NCBI GenBank assembly: GCA_964404745.1
Contig: CAYOLG010000007.1
Coordinates: 62,001 to 126,000, forward strand
Direction: 5' to 3'
Source of the DNA: Pelagisphaera sp964404745
GTDB taxonomy: Bacteria > Verrucomicrobiota > Verrucomicrobiia > Opitutales > Opitutaceae
Length of the DNA stretch: 64,000 bases
Below are positions 1 through 9,024 of the stretch, in pieces (positions within the stretch are counted from its first letter, which is position 1; each line of letters opens with the position of its first letter). The translations under genes and the position numbers were made by a program. Below the pieces are notes generated by a model. The model saw only the letters and a list, made by a program, of their open reading frames with translations. It ran no database searches and was not told the origin of the DNA.

Positions 1-849
1 CTCCCAGGGCTTCGACAAATGCCCGGCTGATCGCCAGTCCGAGTTCCATCCCCCATATTTTCGGCTTAAAACTTCATCCACTTGGGTGAAGGGCTCAAAG
101 AGCTTTTGGGAATCCTCCTCACTAATGCAGATGCCGGTATCTTCGACGCAGACCTTGAGGAAATCGCGGCCTTTGTCATCCGACTTGATCGTGACGCGTA
201 CCGTGATGCTACACTCCTCTGTGAATTTGATGGCATTGCCGATTAAGTTAAGGACAACGTGCTGCAGACGCCCTTCGTCCGAGTCAAAGACGATCGGCCT
301 GTCCTGCGGAAAGCCTTCAGGCAATTCGAGAATAAAATTGAGATCAAGGCCGTTCTCCCTGGCCGGGGTGCTCGTCAAATGGGTTACATCGCGGCAACAC
401 TCGTGCAGATTGAAAGCTTTCATTTCGATCCGCATATCGCCATGCTCGAACTGGCTGAATTCCAGTATGTCATCGATCAGGCGCAATAGAAGCTCGGCTG
501 AGTTCTTGATGATTTGCAGATCACGGCGACTGTCCAGATCCTCGATTTTCTCCGTTAGCCGATAAACGTATCCAATTATAGGATTCAATGGAGTTCTTAG
601 CTCATGGCTAGTTGTGGGGAGAAAATCGTTCTTAGCCTCGGCCGCAGCCCGAGCAGCGCTGATGGCTTTGTTCAGGGCTTTGTTGCGCTCATTTAGATCT
701 CGGGTTCGTTTTTCGACCGTCTTCTCGATTAGAGAGTTCGTCGACTACAATGTCTCGCCACGCTTTTCAATACCTTCCAACATTTTATTGACGCTATCAA
801 CCAGAGAGCCGACTTCTTTGTCTGATCGTTTGATCGCCCTGGTGGAGTA
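1..849 (-). pseudogene. histidine kinase remnant (HAMP-HisKA-HATPase), broken, runs off window
   Basis: Reading the minus strand from about 849 gives a HAMP-like stretch, a coiled linker (NSLIEKTVEKRTRDLNERNK), the phosphoacceptor box SHELRTP (near 600) and ATPase-domain pieces (NLIGNAIKFTEE, an EDTGI G1 box, FEPFTQVDE). Two lesions are visible. There is an in-frame TAG just after the HAMP segment, near 748. There is also a one-base loss in the run of G near 50-55: KYGG is followed in the next frame by MELGLAISRAFVEALG, where the family has GTGLGLAIS. The periplasmic sensor half is absent, because the sequence passes directly into a TonB-receptor remnant at about 850-870. As a family this would be a membrane sensor kinase. 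Here it is almost certainly non-functional. Confidence 0.75.
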
Positions 850-865
850 GTTCTGTTCAATGGCG

Positions 866-3002
866 ATGGTCTTGGTTGCAGGCCTTTAGCGAAATCGCAA
901 CTCTGGGAGTAGAGCAGGCCTGTATCCAAATCCCAATCATCCGAAAATTTTGCCCTTAAGTTGAGGGTCGCCATATTGTTCGGCGTACTTTGATCGAATT
1001 CGTTTATCGAGAATTGAATGGAGCTGCGAACGAATGGATCGGAGAAATCGATAAGGGATTGAAAACTGTAGGATAGATGCGAAGAGGGCAGAGACATTCC
1101 AAGCGAGTCATTGAAATCCCAATCTAGGAACGCTTCGAACCCTGTGGCGTCGCCTTCGAGCAGATTGTCGTAGGCTCCTTGGACATTCAAGTAGGGACAT
1201 GGGGTGGACAGTTCTGGTGTCGCGCTCAAGCTGATACGGGCAAACACGTCATCGTAACTATAGTGGAATTCGTTGAGATTGAAAATTCCTTTGCCTTTGC
1301 CCAGCGTTCGTCGATAACCTATTCCGAGATCGTCCAAAGACTTTTTATCCAACTCCCGGTCGGATACGGCATTGCTCAAATCGCGATCCAAAGAAAAGAA
1401 GCCGATGGGCGTTTCAATTGGGATCGGAGAATCGTTCCTTTTGCCGGAGCGTAGACTTTGAATGACGGGGAGGGATACGGAGATGGTTCGCTTGGCCTGA
1501 GATAAAGAAGCCCAAACGCGGTCGGTTTCTCGAAGTTGCCAAATGAGGCGGGAGTTCAGAGAGACTGTGCTGATTTACAATTAGTCTTCATGGCAAAAGT
1601 CGAGGCCCAAGGATACGGTTATTTTGTCGTCGATGAGGATGCATTCCTCCTGGAATCCAGCGTAGAGCGCGAAGTTGTGAAGGAAATCCTTAGTCCACTC
1701 CGAAGTGGGGGTCGCCCGAGTGCTCTGCTGATCGTAGGCTCCGCCAAGGTTGAAGCTCAAGGTGCGGGAATCATTCCAGCGAATCCGACTACGGGCTTCT
1801 ATTCTGGCTGTGCTAATACCAAACGCTGTTTAAGGGACATCGAGATCGGAATAGGTCATCCAGCTTCTTATCGAGTGAGCTGTGCCATCGGAGAAGTTTC
1901 GGGTCCATTTCGCTTGGGCGCTGGCTCCTCGCAGGGGTCCGCATCGAATTGGAAACTGAGATCGCCCGTGCCAAATCGGCGAGATAGTAAGCGTATTCCA
2001 GATGCGAATAGAAGGCTTCCGCGGAAAAGCTGAGCAGATCCATCGAAGAAGTGCGCTCGTCCAGCCGAAATCCGGCCCGGGCGTTGTCCCACTGGTCACT
2101 GTAGTCGAATCGAATTTCGCTTTTATCCCGGGTGGATCCTCTGAGGTAGACTCGGGCGCAAGTCGAATCGTCTTCAGCCCATCCAACTCGGGACGATAGG
2201 CCGCGGCTTCCGGTGCCGATATGAGAGCGGAAAATACTCCCTTCGGTTTTGAAAGCGGTTTTATTAAGGCGTTGACCCTCCCGTTGACCGCGTTGTTTTC
2301 GCAAGTGCATCCGGCCGGACCTTAGACAACCTCTACGGAAGCCACATCGTCTAGCAAGAGGTCATGTTGATTCCCGAGTAGCCCAGAAAAGATCGAGCTG
2401 TAGACATTCTATTGGTCGACATTGAACCCGATTCGATTAAAGAATCGGGAGCTGATGCCTCGCATGCCGACACCCCAAATTCCGTTACTGGGTCGAATGA
2501 TGTGAACTCCTGGAGCATAGCGGAGCATCTCGGCAATTGAATCGACAGGTAGCGAGTCGATTGCCTTTTCGTCGAACACGAATGAGCCCACTGCAGCCTC
2601 GAAGAGCTGAGTTGGGTTTTTCGACGATAAAACGACGGGGACCTCGCCAAGTTGCTTGAGGGTTAGACGGTCAAGGGAGTCTAGCTGGCTGATTGCCTGC
2701 AGGGCAGAGCAGAGCCCGATTGCTACTCCGGTCAGCGCTCCGACGAAGGCCGAGAGCAGAGGGTAATTCTCGTGAAATGGGAGCGGCATCGTTTCAGGGT
2801 AACTCCGGAATAAGGGCAATTGAGAAGCCTCAGAGGAAGCCTCCTTCATCGAAAACGCACGTCGTATCTCCTTAAAGATTGGGCGTCTGTGAAGCAAGTA
2901 TGGTCGGAACAGATTCGGAAGCAGGAGCCGCTTGATCTCCATTTCCACAGGACGACAAGGGGGCAGGGCGAGGCTCTCTTGCCCAAGTGGTCGAATCCCC
3001 AA
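866..3002 (-). pseudogene. TonB-dependent receptor remnant, multiply disrupted
   Basis: The best-preserved part (2409-3002) has a signal-like hydrophobic stretch (LLSAFVGALTGVAIGL) and a plug domain with KAIDSLPVDSIAEMLRYAPG and GVGMRGISSRFFNRIGF. It ends in a TAG after FNVDQ. Translation continues in frame past that stop as NVYSSIFSGLLGNQHDLLLD then DVASVEVV, another stop, and GPAG, the usual end of a plug. Barrel fragments follow in several frames: SIRSWMTYSDLD near 1840-1870, DLGIGYRRTLGKGKG and NNMATLNLRAKFSDDWDLD between 900 and 1330. The C-terminal strand is missing where it meets the kinase remnant. Stops, frame changes and the lost end make this a dead outer-membrane receptor gene. 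Its substrate cannot be told. Confidence 0.8.
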
Positions 3003-3014
3003 GTTGGAGGCTCG

Positions 3015-3842
3015 TCAATATTCGGAAAAATAGATTGGCTCTGTTCGCTGATTATTCTTCCGCCAGAGAAGCATCATCAGGAATCCTATGATTGCCCCGC
3101 CGATATGAGCAAAATGAGCGATGCCGCCACCAAACAAGGAAAAACCGGTGAAACCGGAAAACAGATCGAGGCAAAGGATGCCCGGGATAAAGTACTTGGC
3201 GGCTACAGGTACCGGAAAGAAAACCAGGCTGAGCTTGGCACTCGGATAAAGGATGCCGAAGGCGACCAGCACTCCATAGATTGCTCCGGAGGCCCCGACT
3301 GCGGAAACGTGGTAGAGGCTGTAAAACTCGCGAAGCGTTTCCAGTCCCAGCTGGTCGGTCAAGGCGTCGCTGGCTGAGCCCGTTCGCAGCAAGGCCTGTA
3401 TGGTTTCACTGGAAACGCCTAGAGCGAGGAAATCCGATTGTATTGAACTGAACTTGTAAACGTTAACCAAGGTGTAGATGAGACTGGCCCCGACACCTGC
3501 GATGAAATAAAAGGTGAGAAGCCGCCGAATCCCCCACCGAAACTCCAAGATGGAGCCGAAGGATACGAGGGCGAACATATTGAAGAAGATGTGGGCGGGG
3601 CCGCCATGCATGAACATGTTCGTTACCAACTGCCAAACTTCGAACTGATCGTTCTGCGGGAAATAGAGAGCCAGCCAGCGCAGCAAGAATTCCTTTTGTC
3701 CCGGTACCATGTAGGTAACGATAAACATGACGACGTTAGCTATTAGGAGCGATAGGACTCCTGGGGACAGTTTCATGGGGGCATCTTCAAAGAGCCATTG
3801 AGATGGGCAATCCTTATATTCGCTGATTGACTGAGCGGCCAT
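3015..3842 (-). CDS. rhomboid family intramembrane serine protease
   Basis: A polytopic membrane protein of 275 residues with the rhomboid core: HGGPAHIFFNM in the second membrane segment (residues 79-89), the nucleophile motif VGASGAIYG with Ser185, and the catalytic His246 in FAHIGGAIIGF. Family members cut transmembrane substrates within the inner membrane. The loop at residues 130-178 is longer than in the minimal GlpG fold. The first 22 residues look unlike a membrane protein start, and the internal Met23 (codon at 3776, MKLSPGVLSLLIANVV) is the better start. The gene stands alone upstream of the TonB-receptor remnant. Its substrate is unknown. Confidence 0.92.
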   Translation of the reverse strand: MAAQSISEYKDCPSQWLFEDAPMKLSPGVLSLLIANVVMFIVTYMVPGQKEFLLRWLALYFPQNDQFEVWQLVTNMFMHGGPAHIFFNMFALVSFGSILEFRWGIRRLLTFYFIAGVGASLIYTLVNVYKFSSIQSDFLALGVSSETIQALLRTGSASDALTDQLGLETLREFYSLYHVSAVGASGAIYGVLVAFGILYPSAKLSLVFFPVPVAAKYFIPGILCLDLFSGFTGFSLFGGGIAHFAHIGGAIIGFLMMLLWRKNNQRTEPIYFSEY

Positions 3843-4149
3843 GATGACCGGTTGCTATCCGCCGAGAGTTGGTTTTGGCGGCTTTCATGGCGAAGTTGCG
3901 CTGTTCCGCGGTCACGGCATCGGTCGCAGCCAGGAGGAGGTGACTTGTCTTCGCAATTGAAAACGGCGGGGTAGGCGACGACAATTGTCGGGAAGTGGCA
4001 TTGCGGGGATCAGCAGGAGTCTCGATCGAACCATCCCAATATGATCGCCATGTGCGATATCCCGGGGGGATTTTCATTGCCGAATCTCGTAGGGTCGCCG
4101 CTTGCGGCTCCCCTGCGCCGATTGACCCCACACTCGCTGATATACTTTC
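3843..4149. other. intergenic gap with a hairpin repeat
   Basis: This gap lies between the rhomboid gene and the end of the DUF1501 gene. A minus-strand reading frame covers most of it, but its protein matches nothing I recognise and its composition is ordinary. The only structured part is the GC-rich repeat at 4089-4120. Confidence 0.5.
4089..4120. repeat. GTAGGGTCGCCGCTTGCGGC-type hairpin repeat
   Basis: A copy of an intergenic palindrome whose core is GTCGCCGCTTGCGGC. Related copies lie at 13121-13148 and 35801-35879. The right arm here is degenerate. Confidence 0.6.
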
Positions 4150-5592
4150 TTACGCTATAAGGTCCTCGACCACTTTCCCGTGAACATCGGTTAGACGGTA
4201 GTCTCTACCTTGGAATCGGTAAGTGAGTTTCTCGTGATTGAATCCCAGGAGTTGCATAACGGTCGCTTGGAAATCGTGCACGTGTACTTTATTCTCCGTT
4301 ACAGAGAATCCGAGTTCGTCGGTTTTTCCGTAGGACAGTCCTCCTTTGGTCCCGCCTCCCGCCATCCACATAGTAAAGCAATCAGGATAGTGATCGCGAC
4401 CCAGTATTTCCGAGGCGGCCGTGCGGCCCTCTCTGAAAGGAGTGCGTCCGAACTCGCCACCGCATATGATTAGCGTTTCATCGAGCATTCCTCGCTGTTT
4501 TAGATCCTTGATTAAGGCGGCTATAGGCTTGTCCACAGTAGCAGCTTTCCGTACCAAGCCATGACCGACCCCATTGTCGGCTCGCGTGCCATGGAAGTCC
4601 CAACCCCAGTCGAAGAGCTGGACGAAACGAACGCCTTTTTCCACCAAACGTCGGGCCAGCAAGCAATTGTTGGCGAAGCTGGCTACTCCCGGTTCCGCTC
4701 CATAGGCATCAATCATCTCTGGAGTTTCCCGACTGATATCCATGATCTCAGGAACAGCCGTTTGCATTCTGTAAGCGAGTTCGTATTGGGAAATCCGAGT
4801 ACGGGTTTCCGGGTGCCCGTATTCGTCGGCTTGCAGCTCGTTTATCTCCTGGATTGCATCTAGACTTCGGCGGCGGACGATGCGATCCATGCCTTCGGGA
4901 TTGGAAACGTACAGGACCGGATCGCCGACCGACCGGCACTGGACGCCTTGGTAGACCGGTGGCAAAAACCCGTTGCCAAAGGAATTCTTGCCACCATTTG
5001 GCTGAACGCCGCTTGAGATGAGAACGATGAAGCCCGGCAAATCCGAACTCTCGCTCCCTAGGCCGTAAGTAACCCAAGACCCGAATGAAGGGCGACCGGG
5101 TCGAGGCGAACCTGTTAGGGTAAACAATTCAGCGGGAGCATGATTAAATTGATCCGTATTCATGGAATGGATCATGCACAATTCGTCGGCAATTTCTTGC
5201 ATATGGGGGATGGCGTCAGAGAGCCATAAGCCGCTCTCACCGCAGCGACGGAAGTTCTGAACCGTGCCCAGCAATTTAGGCGTGCCCGAGGTGAAGGCGA
5301 ATTGTTTTCCTTCGAGATAGAAGGACGGGCAGTCTTGGCCATCTCGTCTTACCAATTCCGGCTTATGGTCATAGAGGTCGAGGTTTGGCGGTGAGCCCGT
5401 AAGATGCAAGTAGATGACTTGCTTGGCCTTGGGGGCAACATGGGGCGTTTTACTGGCTAGAGGATCGAGGCTTGCGGCGAGCGCCTTGTCGTTGATAAGC
5501 GAGCCCAGAGCGATGCCGCCGAGACCGGCACAAGTCTGCTTGAGGAAGTGCCGACGGGTCGCGAGCTGGATCTTTTCTAGTCTTGGGTCCAT
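4150..5592 (-). CDS. DUF1501 secreted Tat protein (alkaline phosphatase/sulfatase-like fold)
   Basis: A protein of 480 residues, normal for DUF1501. It has a twin-arginine signal (RRHFLKQTCAGLGG, residues 13-26), which implies export of a folded, probably cofactor-bearing protein. Recognisable stretches are VIYLHLTGSPPNLDLYDHKP near residue 60, MIHSMNTDQFNHAPAELF, and the C-terminal ICGGEFGRTP and GRDHYPDCFTMWMAGGG. DUF1501 belongs to the alkaline phosphatase superfamily, but it has no C-x-P/A-x-R formylglycine motif and should not be called a sulfatase. It starts two bases after the stop of the DUF1549/DUF1553 gene, so the two are co-transcribed. The molecular function of this common PVC-group pair is not established. 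Confidence 0.9.
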   Translation of the reverse strand: MDPRLEKIQLATRRHFLKQTCAGLGGIALGSLINDKALAASLDPLASKTPHVAPKAKQVIYLHLTGSPPNLDLYDHKPELVRRDGQDCPSFYLEGKQFAFTSGTPKLLGTVQNFRRCGESGLWLSDAIPHMQEIADELCMIHSMNTDQFNHAPAELFTLTGSPRPGRPSFGSWVTYGLGSESSDLPGFIVLISSGVQPNGGKNSFGNGFLPPVYQGVQCRSVGDPVLYVSNPEGMDRIVRRRSLDAIQEINELQADEYGHPETRTRISQYELAYRMQTAVPEIMDISRETPEMIDAYGAEPGVASFANNCLLARRLVEKGVRFVQLFDWGWDFHGTRADNGVGHGLVRKAATVDKPIAALIKDLKQRGMLDETLIICGGEFGRTPFREGRTAASEILGRDHYPDCFTMWMAGGGTKGGLSYGKTDELGFSVTENKVHVHDFQATVMQLLGFNHEKLTYRFQGRDYRLTDVHGKVVEDLIA

Positions 5593-5594
5593 GG

Positions 5595-8500
5595 CTAAAG
5601 TTTTAGAAACATTTCATCAAGATTGAGGAGGGCGTTGCCGACTACGGCCCAAGCGGCGTATTCCGCGGCATCAATTCCTTCCGGCAAATCTCCAATTGGA
5701 ATGGACGCCATGGCAACCGCCGCTTTCGAGTCCCGTTGATAGCGCTCGCGCATTTCCAAATACAGTTGAATAAGCGTCTTGGTCTCCTGCTCGCTCGGGG
5801 GTCGGGCGAGGCACCGTTGGAATCCCATGGCCACTTTCGAGCCGGCGTCGCCCGTATGCTCAGCCATCAGCCGCCCTAGGGCTTGCGATGCTTCAACGTA
5901 GACAGGATCATTAAGTGTCACTAGGGCTTGCAAAGGCGTGTTGGTTCGATCCCGGCTAATTGAACAAAATTCACGGTTTGGGGCATCGAAGGTCGCCATT
6001 GACGGGTAAGGGTTTGAGCGTCTCCAGGAAGTGTATACGCCTCGGCGAAAACGATCCTCGCCATTGCTCGGCTTCCAGTCTGTCTCACCGCCAAAAGCGG
6101 CTTTAAGCCCCAGCTCGGGTTGAGGGGGTTTAACCGAGGGGCCGTACATCTTGTTGCTCAATAGTCCGCTGGCGGCCAAGGCCTGGTCTCTTACCATTTC
6201 CGCAGTAATTCGAAACCGCGGCCCGCGGGCCAGGAATCGATTATCCGGATCCTTTTCCAGCAGTTCCGATGTTAGCTTGGAGCTCTGCTGATACGTGGCT
6301 GAGGAGACCATGGTCCTAATTAGATACTTAAGATCCCAGTCGTTTTCCATGAGCTCGACGGCTAGCCAATCGAGCAATTCCGGATGGGAGGGAAGCTCTC
6401 CCTGGGATCCAAATTCTTCGCTGGTAGCCACAATTCCCCTACCGAAAAGAGCTTCCCAATATCGATTGACTACGACTCGAGCGGTCAAAGGGTTGCCCTC
6501 ATCCACTAGCCATTCTGCTAGGCTTAGTCTTGATGGGTTTTCCGACGCCGGAAAATCGTGAAAGATCGCCGGAACCCCCGGGTCGACAACGGGACCTTTG
6601 TCCAGGTAGTTGCCTCGGTATTGCATGCGAGTCTCTCGTTGGTTGCCGCTTGGGACCGCTTGCAGAATGGGTACGGTTGTCAGCGGCTTCATCTTTTGCA
6701 GCTCGAGCTTCCATTCCTCTATTTGATCGATCTCGTTTCGCGAATCCGGATCGTGCTGGGCAAAAAAACTTAGGGCGATAGCTTCCTCCTCGGTTGATCG
6801 ATCATTTTCCGTCTTGGCGAAAATAGGAAGCATTTCTTGCGGCACTGCAGGGAAGGGGGCTTTCAAGTCTGTTACCGATAGTCGAAATCGCCGTATCTTC
6901 TTGTTGGGAAAATTGTGATACAGGGTGAAGCGAACTTTGTCGCCGCCTTTCAATTCACCACGGTTGGCTACTTGGAATACCACGGCATTGGGGCGATCGA
7001 TATTGCCTGCAGTTGCCCAACCCGAAAAACGGTCGCCAGTCACGTCATCGATGGCGTCGGCGGCTTCATACCATTGTTGCTCAAAGGTGGCGCTCGCTCT
7101 GCCCAGCTGAACCTTTGGGGGCTTTTTCGCTTGGGCTCCTTCGCCATCCTCTCCTTGCGACTTGTTGAGCAGACGGACATCCAGTTCGTTTAGCACCCAA
7201 GGCTCGTTCTTATTGCTGTTTTTTCCGCTGAATGGGAAAACCTCAAGTCGGATGCCGGCGATCGCTCCCAAATTTTTCGGCAAGGTGGCTTCAACGGTAT
7301 AGTTGTCCTGAGGGGCCGAATTGTCGCCAATGGTGATAATGGCATCTAACCCGACTTTCACTACGGCTCCTGACCTTGCCGACATCCCATCGACCAACGG
7401 CTCGAGCGTCGTCCAACTAGATTCGGATAGGAGTTCCGCTTCCCATTGCCGACGACGTGGTTCTTGCTGGGGTGAATCGAGCTTGGCGAGCAAAGTCTTT
7501 TCGGCCCTGGCGATATTGTTTTCCAAGCGAGTCCTTTCTTCGATTTGGCTATCCGAGTAGAGACCAATAAGCGGCTCTTCGTCTTTCCGGTCCTCGTCAG
7601 CCGTATTGTTGAAAAGGGCGAACATCTGAAAGTACTCTTCTTGGGTGATTGGGTCATACTTATGAGTGTGGCATTGGGCGCAGTCGATAGTGGTTCCCAT
7701 CCAAACGGCCATAGTGGTGTTGACGCGATCGACGATAGCTTCGTTGCGAAACTCCTCATCGACTGTCCCCCCTTCGCTATTGGTTTTCGTGTTTCGGTGA
7801 AAGGCCGTGGCCACCAGTTGCTCAATGCTAGGATCTGGTAGCAAATCCCCGGCAATCTGCTCAATGGTGAATTGGTCGAAAGGCTTGTTCTCGTTGAATG
7901 AGCGAATCACATAGTCGCGAAAGCCCCACATTTCTCGGAGCGGATCATCTGCGTAACCCGCCGAATCCGCGTATCGGGCCAGGTCGAGCCACATGCGAGC
8001 CCAATGCTCTCCATAGGCAGGGCCATTGAGCAGAACTTCAACATAACGCTCGAACGCATGCGGGTCGGTATCTTCGACAAAAGCATCCACCCACGCCTTT
8101 TCCGGTGGCAATCCGGTCAAATCGAGGGCCGCGCGCCTGGCAAGAGCATAGCGACCAGCGGGTGGAGATTGTCTCAAGCTTTTGGTTACCAGTTTATCTG
8201 CAATGAAATGATCGATAGCATTGTTCAGGACGTAGCCAGGATCTTCGATTTTGGGGATAGTTGGCTTTTCGGGCTTTTGGTAGGACCAATGGAGATCGTA
8301 ATCGGCCCCTTCCTCGATCCACTGACGGAGGAGGGCTATCTCGCCGGGTCGAAGGGGATCTCCATGCTTTTTCGGGGGCATGCGATCGTCGTCGCTATCG
8401 GTGGTGATCAGATAAAGGATTTCGCTCACATCAGGATTATGGGGAACGATGGCCGCATAGCCTCCCAGATCTTGAATCGCCCCATCGCGAGTATCGAGGC

Positions 8501-8708
8501 GCAATCCGCCTGATTCGCGTGTTCCGCCCTCGCGGGTCTCCTCATCGGGTCCGTGACATTGGTAGCAATTCTCGGACAGGATGGGTCGTATCTCACGATT
8601 GAAATCGATCTCAGCTCTAAGACCCAAAGAGATACAGCAAGCAGTGGCGATCCTGAGATACAGTAATTTGGCTCGGTACTGTTGCTTGTACTTCCGGTTG
8701 TAGAGCAT
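5595..8708 (-). CDS. PSCyt1/DUF1549/DUF1553 planctomycete-type cytochrome protein
   Basis: A long exported protein with an N-terminal single-heme site CYQCHG near residue 46 (PSCyt1), then a DUF1549 region (about 150-370, with WARMWLDLARYADSAGYADD). A middle segment resembles a discoidin/CBM-like module (about 420-610), and DUF1553 follows (LAEWLVDEGNPLTARVVVNR, EEFGSQGELPSHPELLDWLA). I chose the ATG at 8708 (MLYNRKYKQQYRAK), which precedes a hydrophobic leader ending GLRAEIDFNREI. The reading frame stays open to 8888, but those 60 residues cross a hairpin repeat and look non-coding. It is the first gene of a two-gene operon with DUF1501. The family is typical of Planctomycetota and Verrucomicrobiota; a role in periplasmic carbohydrate oxidation is only a suggestion. 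Confidence 0.92.
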   Translation of the reverse strand: MLYNRKYKQQYRAKLLYLRIATACCISLGLRAEIDFNREIRPILSENCYQCHGPDEETREGGTRESGGLRLDTRDGAIQDLGGYAAIVPHNPDVSEILYLITTDSDDDRMPPKKHGDPLRPGEIALLRQWIEEGADYDLHWSYQKPEKPTIPKIEDPGYVLNNAIDHFIADKLVTKSLRQSPPAGRYALARRAALDLTGLPPEKAWVDAFVEDTDPHAFERYVEVLLNGPAYGEHWARMWLDLARYADSAGYADDPLREMWGFRDYVIRSFNENKPFDQFTIEQIAGDLLPDPSIEQLVATAFHRNTKTNSEGGTVDEEFRNEAIVDRVNTTMAVWMGTTIDCAQCHTHKYDPITQEEYFQMFALFNNTADEDRKDEEPLIGLYSDSQIEERTRLENNIARAEKTLLAKLDSPQQEPRRRQWEAELLSESSWTTLEPLVDGMSARSGAVVKVGLDAIITIGDNSAPQDNYTVEATLPKNLGAIAGIRLEVFPFSGKNSNKNEPWVLNELDVRLLNKSQGEDGEGAQAKKPPKVQLGRASATFEQQWYEAADAIDDVTGDRFSGWATAGNIDRPNAVVFQVANRGELKGGDKVRFTLYHNFPNKKIRRFRLSVTDLKAPFPAVPQEMLPIFAKTENDRSTEEEAIALSFFAQHDPDSRNEIDQIEEWKLELQKMKPLTTVPILQAVPSGNQRETRMQYRGNYLDKGPVVDPGVPAIFHDFPASENPSRLSLAEWLVDEGNPLTARVVVNRYWEALFGRGIVATSEEFGSQGELPSHPELLDWLAVELMENDWDLKYLIRTMVSSATYQQSSKLTSELLEKDPDNRFLARGPRFRITAEMVRDQALAASGLLSNKMYGPSVKPPQPELGLKAAFGGETDWKPSNGEDRFRRGVYTSWRRSNPYPSMATFDAPNREFCSISRDRTNTPLQALVTLNDPVYVEASQALGRLMAEHTGDAGSKVAMGFQRCLARPPSEQETKTLIQLYLEMRERYQRDSKAAVAMASIPIGDLPEGIDAAEYAAWAVVGNALLNLDEMFLKL

Positions 8709-9024
8709 TTCGGGTGATGTTTGGGAAAATCTTGAAAAAGGGAAGGAGAACCCGTCTAGAAACCGTTTGAGGATGGTACTAATGCCCAATGTGGTCAACT
8801 TAACTAAGGTAAGCGGTCGCCTTGGTGCAGGAAGCTTGCTTGCGAGCGATTGTTTTAATGGAATGGACCTTGGTTGACTCGCTCGCAAGCGAGCTTCCTG
8901 TATCGAAAATAGCTGAGGTTGCTGAGAACGGCGGCGGTAGCCCCGAATTTCCTTGAAGGATTTAGAGTAAGGCGAAGGCTCGTGTTTAGCGATTCAGATA
9001 AACCTGATCCTTGCTGAATTATCT
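8709..9024. other. divergent promoter region
   Basis: The region lies between the minus-strand PSCyt gene and the plus-strand symporter, so it must hold both promoters. No convincing -35/-10 pair or operator could be picked by eye. It contains the long inverted repeat at 8828-8900. Confidence 0.5.
8828..8900. repeat. long inverted repeat (CAGGAAGCTTGCTTGCGAGC arms)
   Basis: The left arm starts CAGGAAGCTTGCTTGCGAGC at 8828. The right arm reads GCTCGCAAGCGAGCTTCCTG at 8881-8900. The arms are complementary with one offset mismatch, and each arm also contains its own small palindrome (CTTGCGAGCG / CGCTCGCAAG). They enclose about 30 bases. The layout is REP-like, two facing hairpins between divergent genes. 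Confidence 0.75.

Noticed and set aside
3814..4131. 105-residue minus-strand frame between the rhomboid and DUF1501 genes
   Set aside because: No recognisable domain or ribosome binding site, and part of it is the 4089-4120 repeat.
4150..5592. DUF1501 protein as a fourteenth sulfatase
   Set aside because: It has the alkaline-phosphatase-like fold family context but no C-x-P/A-x-R modification motif.
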